A DNA stretch of 64,000 nt from JALNZF01 sp964447405 (GTDB lineage Bacteria > Nitrospirota > UBA9217), in contig CAYUSP010000001.1 in assembly GCA_964447405.1 (NCBI GenBank), forward strand, positions 1 through 64,000, written 5' to 3'. The notes beneath the pieces are model-generated. The model had not been told where the DNA came from. It saw nothing but the letters and a program-made list of their open reading frames with translations, and searched no databases. Numbering within the stretch: position 1 is the first letter of the stretch; each line of letters starts with the position of its first letter. This document shows positions 16,417 to 24,699 of the stretch, one piece after another. Made by a program: the position numbers and the translations under genes.

Positions 16417-16450
16417 ATTGCATTGAGAAGTAAATTTGATATAATGCAAT
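16417..16450 (+). promoter_or_regulatory. hicBA promoter with overlapping 8-bp inverted repeat (candidate operator)
   Basis: A perfect TATAAT (16440-16445) is preceded 16 bp earlier by a weak TTGCAT. ATTGCATT (16417-16424) and AATGCAAT (16443-16450) form a perfect inverted repeat, with 18 bp between the arms, that overlaps both elements. This fits autoregulation by the HicAB complex, although this HicB has no obvious DNA-binding domain. Confidence 0.55.
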
Positions 16451-16477
16451 CAGGTCAAGTGCTTTTGGAGGCGCATC

Positions 16478-16699
16478 ATGTCAAAAAAATTAACAGCAGT
16501 AATAACAAAAGAAGACAAATGGTATGTGGCGCACTGTGTGGAACTGGGCGTCGTCAGTCAAGGCAGAACCATCGAAGATGCGCGGGTGAATCTTAAGGAG
16601 GCCGTAGATCTTTACCTTGAGAGTTTCGGAACTGAAGATCTGCCGGACAGCGCGGGCGAAGTTATGCTGTATCCCTTCGAGGTCGCTGTGAATGCCTAA
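16478..16699 (+). CDS. hicB: HicB-family antitoxin
   Basis: A 73-residue protein with the HicB partial RNase-H fold (DKWYVAHCVELGVVSQGRTIEDARVNLKEAVDLYLE). It should bind and neutralise the HicA toxin encoded immediately downstream; the genes overlap by 8 bp. No ribbon-helix-helix or HTH tail is present. GGAGG lies 8 bp before the ATG. Gene order is antitoxin first, common for this short-HicB subtype. Confidence 0.88.
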   Translation: MSKKLTAVITKEDKWYVAHCVELGVVSQGRTIEDARVNLKEAVDLYLESFGTEDLPDSAGEVMLYPFEVAVNA

Positions 16700-16907
16700 A
16701 CTCCCGGTATTGTCCGGCGCTGAACTTATCAAAGCATTGCAAAAATCCGGATTTCGCATCATCCGCCAAAAAGGCAGCCATGTAAGCCTGCAAAAAGCCA
16801 ATCACAATACCGTTGTTCCACTTCACGATGAGCTCGCCAAAGGAACGCTGCTTGGCATCCTCAAACAATGTGACATCAACAAAGAGGAGTTATTGCGGCT
16901 GCTCTGA
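16692..16907 (+). CDS. hicA: HicA-family mRNA-interferase toxin
   Basis: A 71-residue dsRBD-like protein of the YcfA/HicA family, with the catalytic His in RQKGSHVSLQ (His30) and the closing GTLLGILKQCDINKEEL typical of the family. It would cleave mRNA when freed from HicB. Its size is complete, so this pair looks functional, unlike the fused copy at 413-835. Confidence 0.9.
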   Translation: MPKLPVLSGAELIKALQKSGFRIIRQKGSHVSLQKANHNTVVPLHDELAKGTLLGILKQCDINKEELLRLL

Positions 16908-17212
16908 CCACGATTAATATTACAATTACCCACCTTATTGTGCGCGGGCAGCGTAATGGTCAGATATGATATGGCAATTATTGGTGTCATGCCATGAAAT
17001 CGGAACCATATAAAATGTAGATGTCACGTTTACGTTTAAAGATAAACGAGAGATGTGCATAGCAAACGAACGGCCGGAGAGGTTAGACTCTCCGGCCTTC
17101 GGAATATTAAGTAAGATTCATTCCCGTTAAACAAACTCTGTTGCCAGCGCCATATAAACACCGGCGTCGGGATCATGATAATCCTTAATGCGCGACTGGG
17201 AGTTGGCAGGAG
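16908..17212. other. Intergenic stretch between hicA and the OmpA-type lipoprotein
   Basis: About 305 bp without a supportable gene. The only clear structure is the hairpin at 17072-17097. The first part is AT-rich. Confidence 0.5.
17072..17097. terminator. Strong hairpin between converging genes
   Basis: Perfect 10-bp stem GGCCGGAGAG / CTCTCCGGCC with loop GTTAGA, between rightward hicBA and the leftward lipoprotein gene. The T tract is weak on both sides, so it may act as a barrier or a processing end rather than a classical terminator. Confidence 0.55.
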
Positions 17213-18187
17213 CTATTTCTGTTTAACCTCGGGCGCAGCTAAATTGTCGATATCCTTGGGTATCAACGCGATCTCGATCCTCCGGTTCTTTGCTTTGCCT
17301 TCATCACTGTCATTGAGTGAGACGGGCCTGTATTCCGAATATCCAGCCGCGCTCAATAACTTTGGATCGATGCCTTTATCCTGAAGGTACCGTGCCACCG
17401 TGGTGGCGCGCGCTGTTGAAAGTTCCCAGTTTGAGGGGAACCGCTCAGCCAGCCGTGAACTGATCGGAACATTATCGGTATGTCCCTCCACCCGGACCTG
17501 TTTGTCGGTCACCTTTTTCAGGATTTCGGCCACGCGGTCCAGCACCATTTTCCCATTCTTTTTGACCTCGGCGCTGCCCGAGTCGAACAATATCTTGTCC
17601 ACGAGGTTGACGGTTAATTTGTCTTTCAGCTGTGTGACGGTGATTTCACCCTTTTTAATTTCATCGTTCATTTCACCAATAAGGCTGTCGTAGGTTTTTT
17701 TCATTTCGGCAACGGATCGTTCCTTTTCACGGATAGCAGCTTCCTTTTCCTGAGAAAGATTTTCGATCTGTTTTCGGAGGACTGCCAGCTCCGTATCTTT
17801 TTCAGTGATCCTTGCCCTGAGCTCGGTGATATTTTTGCTAAGCTCATCCCTCTTCGCCTTGAGCAGATTGTTGAGGTTCGCGTTATCCGTTGTCAGGGCC
17901 TGGTTTTGCTTCTGCAGGTTCGTCTGGCCATCGGCAAGGTCCTGGTTCTGTTTTTTCGCGTCCTGATACTGTTTCTGAAGCTCTTCCTGTTCTTTCCTCA
18001 GTTTTGCCAGATCAGCCTCGAGTGAGGTCTTTTCAATTTCCTTCTGTTTGAGGCGTCCCTCAACTGTTGAGACGTCATTTTTCAGGCCTTCAATGTCGAC
18101 CAGCCTTGCGTTATAGTCCTTGGACCAGACGCAGCCGGTCAAGGAAAGCAGCGCGGTAAGCAGTGTGAGCACGACGGTCTTCTTCAT
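17213..18187 (-). CDS. OmpA-type peptidoglycan-binding lipoprotein with long coiled coil
   Basis: A 324-residue lipoprotein. The signal peptide ends in the lipobox LTGC (Cys19). Residues ~25-190 form a continuous coiled coil rich in Glu, Lys, Gln and Leu. The C-terminal OmpA domain follows, with ILFDSGSAEVKKNGKMVLDRV, EGHTDNVPI and NWELSTARATTVARYL, ending NRRIEIAL; its Asp and Arg ligate diaminopimelate in peptidoglycan. It probably ties the outer membrane to the cell wall at a distance set by the coiled coil. AAGGAGGT precedes the ATG. Confidence 0.9.
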   Translation of the reverse strand: MKKTVVLTLLTALLSLTGCVWSKDYNARLVDIEGLKNDVSTVEGRLKQKEIEKTSLEADLAKLRKEQEELQKQYQDAKKQNQDLADGQTNLQKQNQALTTDNANLNNLLKAKRDELSKNITELRARITEKDTELAVLRKQIENLSQEKEAAIREKERSVAEMKKTYDSLIGEMNDEIKKGEITVTQLKDKLTVNLVDKILFDSGSAEVKKNGKMVLDRVAEILKKVTDKQVRVEGHTDNVPISSRLAERFPSNWELSTARATTVARYLQDKGIDPKLLSAAGYSEYRPVSLNDSDEGKAKNRRIEIALIPKDIDNLAAPEVKQK

Positions 18188-18220
18188 GAAAGTACCTCCT
18201 TCAGGATTAAATTTTTATCA

Positions 18221-18226
18221 ATTATA
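18221..18226 (-). promoter_or_regulatory. -10 element of the OmpA-lipoprotein promoter
   Basis: Reading leftward this is TATAAT, about 35 bp before the start codon. The -35 is poor (TGACGC at 18-bp spacing). Confidence 0.4.
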
Positions 18227-18349
18227 GCATTTCGCGGAGATTCTGCGTCAGATAAAATAATATTTGAAGTGATTTCCATACCGGCGAAACCCTTAAAGGT
18301 GCATCGTTTTGGCACTAACTCCACGCGATAGAAGTGTGTGAATTAGCTA

Positions 18350-18379
18350 TTGCGAGCGTTCATTTCAAGGTGTTATAAT
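18350..18379 (+). promoter_or_regulatory. Candidate orphan rightward promoter
   Basis: TTGCGA, 18-bp spacer and a perfect TATAAT (18374-18379). No coding start follows for over 430 bp. A small hairpin (CTCTG/CAGAG) lies in the transcribed region near 18490-18510. Confidence 0.35.
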
Positions 18380-18588
18380 ATAATAATAAGACATCGGAGA
18401 TAAAGTCCGCAAAGTTGCAAGGTTCTTTTACCTATACCTTCTGCTCGAATACTTTCCTGCGATAACTGGCTCCCATGATATGAATCATAACTCTGACAGT
18501 ACCGACAGAGTAGAATCTTGTGAGCGCGTTTGAAATGATGAGGTTCTGTTTGACCGCGTATCAGCATCGTAAAATACCGTGAAAACTC

Positions 18589-18617
18589 TTGACACTACAA
18601 GGTCATTAGTGTAGTAT
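18589..18617 (+). promoter_or_regulatory. Promoter of the biosynthetic cluster with internal inverted repeat
   Basis: TTGACA (18589-18594), 17-bp spacer, TAGTAT (18612-18617). ACACTA (18592-18597) and TAGTGT (18607-18612) form a 6-bp inverted repeat with 9 bp between, covering the -35 edge and the start of the -10. This is where a repressor would be expected to sit. The first gene starts about 200 bp on. Confidence 0.5.
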
Positions 18618-18816
18618 TCCAAATTTACGGAAATAGCTAAAAAGCTTGGAAAATTAAGTGGTTAACGTATGATTGAGCTGCCCGGAATCCGGCGCTGTAA
18701 TGTCTATGTTCCCTGTTTATCAGGAATCTGATCCATAATTCATTTGCTTTGGTCAAAGTCAGGCTCCTGACAACGGGACCACCTCCACGTTCGGGATTCA
18801 TGAACGACCTTATTTT

Positions 18817-19551
18817 ATGACAAATCCTCATAAAAAGATCGCGCTGGTCATCGGCGGAAGCCGGGGGATCGGTCGTGCCATAGTACTGAGGCTCGCAAAG
18901 TCAGGATTTGATATCTGGCTGACTTACAAGGGCAACCACGAGGCTGCCCAAAAAGTCAAGTCCGAGATTGCGGCAATGGGGACGTCCTGTGATCTGATCC
19001 CCTTCGACGTCTCGAGCTATGAAGAAACCGAGGCAGCACTTGGCCAGCGCCTGGAGAATGTATCACCGGATGTTCTTGTATATAATTCCGGCATTTCACG
19101 GGACAATCTTCTGATGTGGATGAACAAGGACGAATGGAACTCAGTCCTGTCCACGAATCTTGACGGGTTCTTTCATGTTGCCCGTGCTGTTGTCTTTTCC
19201 ATGCTCAAAGCGAAGCGGGGACGCATTGTAGTCGTTTCCTCCGTATCAGGTCAAATTGGCCAGGCAGGGCAGGTCAACTATTCAGCTTCGAAGGCGGGAC
19301 TGATTGGCGCGGCTAAAGCACTGGCACGCGAGGTCGGGAAGAAAAGGATCTTCGTGAACGTGGTGGCGCCCGGTTTCATCGAAACAGAAATGACAGAAAA
19401 GATTCCGAAGGACCAGGTCCTGCCGTTGATTCCGCTGAACCGTCTGGGCAGCGCCGACGATGTGGCGTCAGTCGTGAACTTCCTCTGCACCGAAGAGCAT
19501 ATGTACATCCACGGTCAGGTGATCGGTATCAATGGCGGGCTGGCAATGTAG
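18817..19551 (+). CDS. 3-oxoacyl-ACP reductase, FabG/ApeQ-like
   Basis: A 244-residue short-chain dehydrogenase with the NADP(H) motif GGSRGIG (13-19), Asn114, Ser142 and the Tyr155-X3-Lys159 catalytic pair in NYSASKAG. The close EQ-type ending (EEHMYIHGQVIGINGGLAM) is typical of FabG. It reduces 3-ketoacyl-ACP to 3-hydroxyacyl-ACP in each extension cycle. As the first gene of the cluster it corresponds to ApeQ of aryl-polyene pathways. It is the only ketoreductase in the cluster, so it must serve all ketosynthases. Confidence 0.9.
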   Translation: MTNPHKKIALVIGGSRGIGRAIVLRLAKSGFDIWLTYKGNHEAAQKVKSEIAAMGTSCDLIPFDVSSYEETEAALGQRLENVSPDVLVYNSGISRDNLLMWMNKDEWNSVLSTNLDGFFHVARAVVFSMLKAKRGRIVVVSSVSGQIGQAGQVNYSASKAGLIGAAKALAREVGKKRIFVNVVAPGFIETEMTEKIPKDQVLPLIPLNRLGSADDVASVVNFLCTEEHMYIHGQVIGINGGLAM

Positions 19552-19606
19552 CAATTGCCCGGACCGGTTACGGGCCATGCTCATCGTTCAGGAGTAACTG
19601 ACGTTC

Positions 19607-21103
19607 ATGAAAAAATATGACGATATCGTGGTCGGGAGCGGGGTCAGTGGTCTGACCATGTCGCTGCTGCTCGCCATGAATGGTCGACGCGTCCTGCTGC
19701 TGGAGAAAGCCCCCGTCATCGGCGGTTCACTGTCGCGCTTTTCACGCCAAGGTGTATCCTTTGATACGGGGTTCCATTTCACGGGCGGACTGCATGAGGG
19801 CGGCATCCTCGCCGAGATCCTTTCCATCCTCGGGATCCGTGATGCCATCGAACCGGTCTTCCTGTCCGGCCCGTCGGAAAACCAGTTTATTTTCGAGACG
19901 CAGGGAAAACGATTCGAGCATCCGAGCGGCGTCGAAAACATAAAAAGGCAGTTCAAGGGCTATTTCCCGGCAGAAGCGGTTGCCATTGACCGCTATTTTG
20001 ACAAGGTCCAATCGGTCTGCGCCAGAACGCCTTCCCTGAACATCCACGCAAATACCATTGCACCGCCCAGCCTCGACGAGGATTACGTCACGCTCGACGC
20101 GGTCCTGAAAGGGCTGACCTCGAATGAACTTCTGCGGGGACTGCTGTCGGGCTATGCCATGTGCTATGGAGTCCGGCCTGACGAGATGTCCTTTGCCAAC
20201 CATAGCCGGATGTGCTTGAGCTTCTATGAATCCATTGCATGTGTCAAAGGCGGCGGCGATGCGTTTATCAAGGCCTTTGAACGGAAATTCAGGGAATACG
20301 AGGTGGATGTCCGCTGCAATGCGACGATCGCAGAATTGGCGGACATTCAGGACAGCAAGGTAGGCCGCTTTGTGCTGAGCGACGGCGAGGAAATCGCAGC
20401 TGATAACTGCGTGTTCACGATGCATCCCAAGGAGATCGTGAAGATCCTGCCGCTCAAGCATTTCAGCAAGGCGTTCATGAACCGTGTCTCCTCTTTTGAG
20501 TCCTCAGCAGGGTTCTTTTCTGTTTTTGCATCACTGAAAGGCGAAGATCCCTATCCCGCCGGGACGATCGTTTCCCTGTTCCCGGACACCGATGTCAATA
20601 AACTGCTGGACCCTCAGTACGATGGAATGCCTGCGCTGGTCATCATCAAGTCACAGGACCAGCCCGAGGGAAATAGTGCGAAAGGCATCTGCATTCTCGA
20701 GCCCTCATTCCCCAAGCAGGTCTCTGCATGGATCGGCTCACGAAGAGGGAACCGGCCACAGGAGTATCTTGATTACAAGAAGGCGCGGATCGAAGCGATC
20801 AGGGAACACATCTTCAGTGTTTTCCCGGCTTACCGGGACAGCCTGAATATCATCGAGGCGGGATCCCTCCTGACCGCCAGGGATTACCTGAAAAGCCCTG
20901 ACGGTAGCGCCTACGGTATAAAGCAGAAGATGGGCCAGTTTAATCTGGTCGGCAAGCTCTCGCTGCACAACCTGTTCGCCGCTGGGCAGAGTGCGCTGCT
21001 TCCTGGCATCATCGGCGCCATGATGTCCTCGCTTATTGTGGGCCGGGTGGTCGTGGGCAAGGAGCAGTTCGGCAAAATGCTGAATCAAGCGTCATGTCAT
21101 TAA
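19607..21103 (+). CDS. CrtI-type FAD-dependent desaturase/isomerase
   Basis: A 498-residue flavoprotein of the phytoene desaturase/CrtISO superfamily. It has an N-terminal dinucleotide motif (VVGSGVSGLTMSLLLAMNGRRVLLLEK), a substrate-side GGSLSRFSRQGVSFDTGFHFTGG segment, and the C-terminal FAD contact (NLFAAGQSALLPGIIGAMMSSLIVG). Relatives dehydrogenate or isomerise long conjugated or acyl chains. It is not part of the standard aryl-polyene set. CrtI-like genes are a hallmark of the gene sets proposed for ladderane synthesis in anammox bacteria. Its stop overlaps the next ketosynthase by 10 bp. The reaction here is inferred only. Confidence 0.85.
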   Translation: MKKYDDIVVGSGVSGLTMSLLLAMNGRRVLLLEKAPVIGGSLSRFSRQGVSFDTGFHFTGGLHEGGILAEILSILGIRDAIEPVFLSGPSENQFIFETQGKRFEHPSGVENIKRQFKGYFPAEAVAIDRYFDKVQSVCARTPSLNIHANTIAPPSLDEDYVTLDAVLKGLTSNELLRGLLSGYAMCYGVRPDEMSFANHSRMCLSFYESIACVKGGGDAFIKAFERKFREYEVDVRCNATIAELADIQDSKVGRFVLSDGEEIAADNCVFTMHPKEIVKILPLKHFSKAFMNRVSSFESSAGFFSVFASLKGEDPYPAGTIVSLFPDTDVNKLLDPQYDGMPALVIIKSQDQPEGNSAKGICILEPSFPKQVSAWIGSRRGNRPQEYLDYKKARIEAIREHIFSVFPAYRDSLNIIEAGSLLTARDYLKSPDGSAYGIKQKMGQFNLVGKLSLHNLFAAGQSALLPGIIGAMMSSLIVGRVVVGKEQFGKMLNQASCH

Positions 21104-22320
21104 AACGCGTTGTCATAACCGGTGTGGGTGTGGTTACACCCTTTGGAAACGGCCTGCCCGCTCTTATGCAGGGTATCGTGGAAGGCCGGAGCACGGTACA
21201 GCGCATGGAAGGCTGGGAGCAGTACATCGGTCTGCGCAGTCTCGTGGCAGCGCCGGTTACGATTCAGGATGAAAAAAGCATACCGCGCCAGAAGCGCCGA
21301 TCCATGGGGCGCATGAGCATTTTCGCGGCCCAGGCCGCAGATGAAGCGATCGCTGATGCGGGTCTCAAGCTGATGGACGAGGACCAATGGCGGGTGGGTT
21401 GTGTTATCGGTTCCACCATGGGCAGCGCAAAGAGCATCAATGACACGTTTGAAACCATGCTGCCTGACAAGGATCTGAGCCGGCTTAATTCCACCATGTT
21501 CTTTCAGTGCATGTCCCACACGGCTGCAGTGAACGTGGCTCAGTATCTGGGCCTGAACGGGATGATCATGGCACCGGCCGCGGCATGCGCTTCGGCCCTC
21601 CATGCCATCGGCATTGGCTACGACCTGATCAGGCTCGGGAGGCAGGACGTCCTGCTGTGCGGCGGGGCAGAGGAACTTCACCCTACGGTGACCGGGTCTT
21701 TTGACATACTATTCGCGACCTCGACGAAGTACAACGACAGGCCGCACATGACGCCGCGGCCCTTTGACCGGGACCGGGACGGCCTGGTCTGCGGTGAGGG
21801 GAGCGGTCTCGTCGTTCTCGAGGATTACGACCGTGCGATCCGGCGGAAGGCAAAGATCTATGCCGAGATCGTGGGCTACAGCACTACGGCAAATGGTCTG
21901 CACGTGAGCCAGTCAAACAAAGAGTCCATGGTCCATTGCATGCGACAGGCGATCAACGATGCCAATGTGACAACGGGTGCGATAGATTATGTCAGCGCCC
22001 ATGCCACGGCGACCATCCAGGGAGACCAGGAAGAAACTGAGGCTATTCGCGAGGTGTTCGGCGAGACGGTGCCGGTGAGCAGTCTGAAAGGGTATATCGG
22101 GCATACGCTCGGCGCATCAGGAGCCATTGAACTAGCGGCATCGCTTATGATGATGGAGCATGACGTGATCTACCCGACGCTGAATCTGGAGAATGTCAGC
22201 ACGGAGTGCGAAGGGATACAGCATGTGATGGAGCCGCTTAAAAAGCAGGTACGGACTGTTTTAAAGAATGGATTTGCTTTCGGTGGGATCAACGCGGCGC
22301 TGGTGTATAAAAAAATCTAG
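21094..22320 (+). CDS. Beta-ketoacyl-ACP synthase, FabF-like (KS1)
   Basis: A 408-residue condensing enzyme with a complete catalytic set: Cys165 in AAACASALHA, His303 in SAHATAT, and Lys332/His337 in LKGYIGHTLGASG. It condenses malonyl-ACP with an acyl-ACP primer. SAHATAT replaces the usual AHGTGT, a noticeable variant around the first His. It overlaps the CrtI-like gene and is followed by an ACP gene 50 bp on, so the two are probably a functional pair. Confidence 0.92.
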   Translation: MSLKRVVITGVGVVTPFGNGLPALMQGIVEGRSTVQRMEGWEQYIGLRSLVAAPVTIQDEKSIPRQKRRSMGRMSIFAAQAADEAIADAGLKLMDEDQWRVGCVIGSTMGSAKSINDTFETMLPDKDLSRLNSTMFFQCMSHTAAVNVAQYLGLNGMIMAPAAACASALHAIGIGYDLIRLGRQDVLLCGGAEELHPTVTGSFDILFATSTKYNDRPHMTPRPFDRDRDGLVCGEGSGLVVLEDYDRAIRRKAKIYAEIVGYSTTANGLHVSQSNKESMVHCMRQAINDANVTTGAIDYVSAHATATIQGDQEETEAIREVFGETVPVSSLKGYIGHTLGASGAIELAASLMMMEHDVIYPTLNLENVSTECEGIQHVMEPLKKQVRTVLKNGFAFGGINAALVYKKI

Positions 22321-22370
22321 GCACCGATAGAGGACTTATAGGTCTTACAAGGCCTGTAACGGAGGAATGC

Positions 22371-22628
22371 ATGATCGATCAGGAAATCATCAACAAGATC
22401 AACAAAGTGTTTGAAGAATCCTTTGAAATCGAGAAAGAGCGTCTGGTCCCGACGGCGCACATCTTTACCGACTTGGGGCTGGACAGCCTCGACATTGTCG
22501 ATCTTGTGGTCGCGCTGCAGAATGCTTTCGGCGTAAAGATCAGGAACGAGGAAAAGATCAGGGACATCAGGACCCTCGAAGACATCTATCAGTTCATTTC
22601 CTCGCTCAAGAACGCGGAAGGCAAGTAG
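22371..22628 (+). CDS. Acyl carrier protein (ACP1)
   Basis: An 85-residue acidic ACP with the phosphopantetheine site Ser39 in TDLGLDSLDIVDL. It carries the growing chain as a thioester. GGAGG precedes the ATG. It differs clearly from the two other ACPs of the cluster. Confidence 0.93.
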   Translation: MIDQEIINKINKVFEESFEIEKERLVPTAHIFTDLGLDSLDIVDLVVALQNAFGVKIRNEEKIRDIRTLEDIYQFISSLKNAEGK

Positions 22629-22639
22629 GGTTCACGGCG

Positions 22640-23392
22640 ATGGTGTTGCGCGTAAAGAGAATTTTACTGAGCTTGTATTTTTATACCGGTTTTTTGCTAC
22701 TTTCGTCCATCGCGATTCCGATATTGACGCTGGGAGTTGCAGTATCGAGGCTGTTCCTGTCGCACCGCCGCACCATGAAGCGCTTTCGCCGCGCCATCAG
22801 CTGGTACGGCATACTTATTACATCGATCCCGTATCCATGGATCAAACTCCGGTATGAGGATCTTGGCAAAGGCGGTATTGACGGGCCCTTTATCTTTGTA
22901 TGCAACCACCGCGCTGCTTCCGACGCATTCTTGATGTGCGTCCTGCCGCATGAGTGTGTGCAGATCGTGAACGTCTGGCCCTTCAAGATACCCGTGCTCG
23001 GGTTGTATGCCAGGTTCTCGGGCTACCTGAACATCAGGATGATGCCGCATGAACAGTTCATGGAGCAGGCGACGAAACTGCTGTCCGAGGGGGTTTCGAT
23101 CATTTTTTTTCCGGAGGGGACGCGATCAGCGGGCAGGGACATGGGAAGTTTCCACGGAGCCGCGTTCCGGTTGGCGCTGGAGTCCCATGCGTCCGTGGTG
23201 CCGCTCTGCATAACCGGGAATGAGAACATTCCTCCGAAGGGGTCCGTATTGCTGCAGCCCGGTACGATCACGGTGCGGCGTTTGCCCGCCCTCACGTGGG
23301 AAGACTATAAAGACCTGAATGCCTTCGCATTCAAGAACAGGGTCTGGCATACCATCAGTGATGAATTGTCCGCCATGGAGAAAGCCGTATGA
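22640..23392 (+). CDS. PlsC-type 1-acylglycerol-phosphate acyltransferase family protein
   Basis: A 250-residue LPLAT-superfamily enzyme with one N-terminal hydrophobic segment (about 8-38), the catalytic H-X4-D motif NHRAASD (His90, Asp95) and the phosphate-binding FPEGTRS block (157-163). It should move an acyl group from ACP onto a lipid or sugar hydroxyl at the inner membrane. The same class occurs in aryl-polyene clusters. It overlaps the next ligase gene by 4 bp. Confidence 0.85.
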   Translation: MVLRVKRILLSLYFYTGFLLLSSIAIPILTLGVAVSRLFLSHRRTMKRFRRAISWYGILITSIPYPWIKLRYEDLGKGGIDGPFIFVCNHRAASDAFLMCVLPHECVQIVNVWPFKIPVLGLYARFSGYLNIRMMPHEQFMEQATKLLSEGVSIIFFPEGTRSAGRDMGSFHGAAFRLALESHASVVPLCITGNENIPPKGSVLLQPGTITVRRLPALTWEDYKDLNAFAFKNRVWHTISDELSAMEKAV

Positions 23393-24699
23393 GCCAGATG
23401 GACTTTGACGGTCATCGAAAACTGGAGTTCTCGGCGTTCGGGGAGATCAGAGCGGTGCAGGAAGCGCTGCTGCGCGACCATGTGCAGTATCTCGTCGTTC
23501 ATTCGCCCTATTACCGTGCGCTCTTTAAGGCGTCCGGCATCGACGCGGCCAAGGTCTCTCTTGATTTGCTTCATACACTTCCCTTCACGGACAAGACCGC
23601 GCTGGGGCTGCATAATGACGAGTTCCTTGCTGTACCACGGTCGGCCATCGTGGACATGGTCCTGTCGTCCGGTACAACCGGCAGACCGACAACCATGATG
23701 TATACGGAGAACGATCTTCGCCGCCTTGCATACAATGAGGAGCTCTCACTCGAAAGCTGCGGACTGACCCGGGATGATATCGTCCTGCTCACCTGCACCA
23801 TGGACCGCTGCTTCATCGCCGGATTGGCGTACTTTTCCGGCATACGGAGCCTCGGCGCAGCCGCCATCCGGAACGGGCTGAGTGGTTTTGAAAGTCATCT
23901 TGATATCATTGAACGGCTCAAACCAACCGCGATCGTCGGCGTGCCAACATTCCTGCTTAAGCTGGGACAGTTTATCAAGTCCCGGGGCATTGATCCTCAT
24001 CAGACCGGGATCAGCAGGTTGATCTGCATCGGTGAACCGATCAGGGATCGAACACTGCAGTTCCTGCGAATAGGCGAAAGCCTGGAGGCAGTATGGGGAG
24101 CGAAGATCTATTCAACTTATGCTTCCTCGGAAACCATTACGTCGTTCTGCGAATGCACGGCCCAGCAGGGCGGGCACCTGCATCCGAACCTGGCAGTGGT
24201 TGAGATCGTGAATGATCAGGGTAAAGTACTCCCGACCGGTGAACTGGGTGAGGTGGTCGTAACACCGCTGGCTATCGAGGGCATGCCGCTCCTGCGGTTC
24301 AAGACCGGCGACATGAGCTTCCTCGTTGACGCGCCATGCTCCTGCGGAAGGAGATCGCCCCGTCTCGGCCCCATCGTCGGACGCAAGAACCACATGATCA
24401 AATTCCGCGGCACTACACTATATCCGAACTCGATCTATGCGGTCCTCGACGCGCTGCCGGGGATCAGTGAATACTACGTGACCGCGACCAGCGACTTCGA
24501 CCTTTCCGACGTCGTCAAAGTCACCGTCGCACTCAGGGATCCGTCCCTCACCGCCGGGATGATCACCGACAAACTGCAGGCGCATCTTCGCGTGAGGCCG
24601 GAGGTCGTTCTGGCGAGTGAAGATGAGGTGAAGAGTCAGGTACTCTCCGGGAACGCCCGGAAATTAATTCGCTTTGTGGATAAGAGAAAAAAACTATGA
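23389..24699 (+). CDS. PaaK-like adenylate-forming ligase
   Basis: A 436-residue ANL enzyme closer to phenylacetate-CoA ligase than to long-chain acyl-CoA synthetases: SSGTTGRPTTMMYT as the P-loop, TYASSET in the middle, LLRFKTGD and a PaaK-like C-terminal domain (GRKNHMIKFRGTTLYP). It probably activates an aromatic or short acid as the starter and loads it on ACP or CoA. No gene making such an acid (ammonia-lyase or chorismatase) is seen in the window. It overlaps the neighbours by 4 bp on both sides. Confidence 0.85.
   Translation: MSQMDFDGHRKLEFSAFGEIRAVQEALLRDHVQYLVVHSPYYRALFKASGIDAAKVSLDLLHTLPFTDKTALGLHNDEFLAVPRSAIVDMVLSSGTTGRPTTMMYTENDLRRLAYNEELSLESCGLTRDDIVLLTCTMDRCFIAGLAYFSGIRSLGAAAIRNGLSGFESHLDIIERLKPTAIVGVPTFLLKLGQFIKSRGIDPHQTGISRLICIGEPIRDRTLQFLRIGESLEAVWGAKIYSTYASSETITSFCECTAQQGGHLHPNLAVVEIVNDQGKVLPTGELGEVVVTPLAIEGMPLLRFKTGDMSFLVDAPCSCGRRSPRLGPIVGRKNHMIKFRGTTLYPNSIYAVLDALPGISEYYVTATSDFDLSDVVKVTVALRDPSLTAGMITDKLQAHLRVRPEVVLASEDEVKSQVLSGNARKLIRFVDKRKKL

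Larger units (their letters stand above)
18188..18816. other. Divergent intergenic region upstream of the biosynthetic cluster
   Basis: About 630 bp without a supportable protein gene. It holds the leftward promoter of the OmpA lipoprotein (18221-18226) and a rightward TTGCGA-18-TATAAT at 18350-18379 that could start a non-coding transcript. It also holds the cluster promoter with its dyad (18589-18617). Short leftward frames here lack ribosome-binding sites and family resemblance. Confidence 0.5.

Noticed and set aside
18637..18831. Leftward 64-codon frame at the start of the biosynthetic cluster
   Set aside because: It overlaps the start of the ketoreductase gene, lacks a good ribosome-binding site and resembles nothing known.
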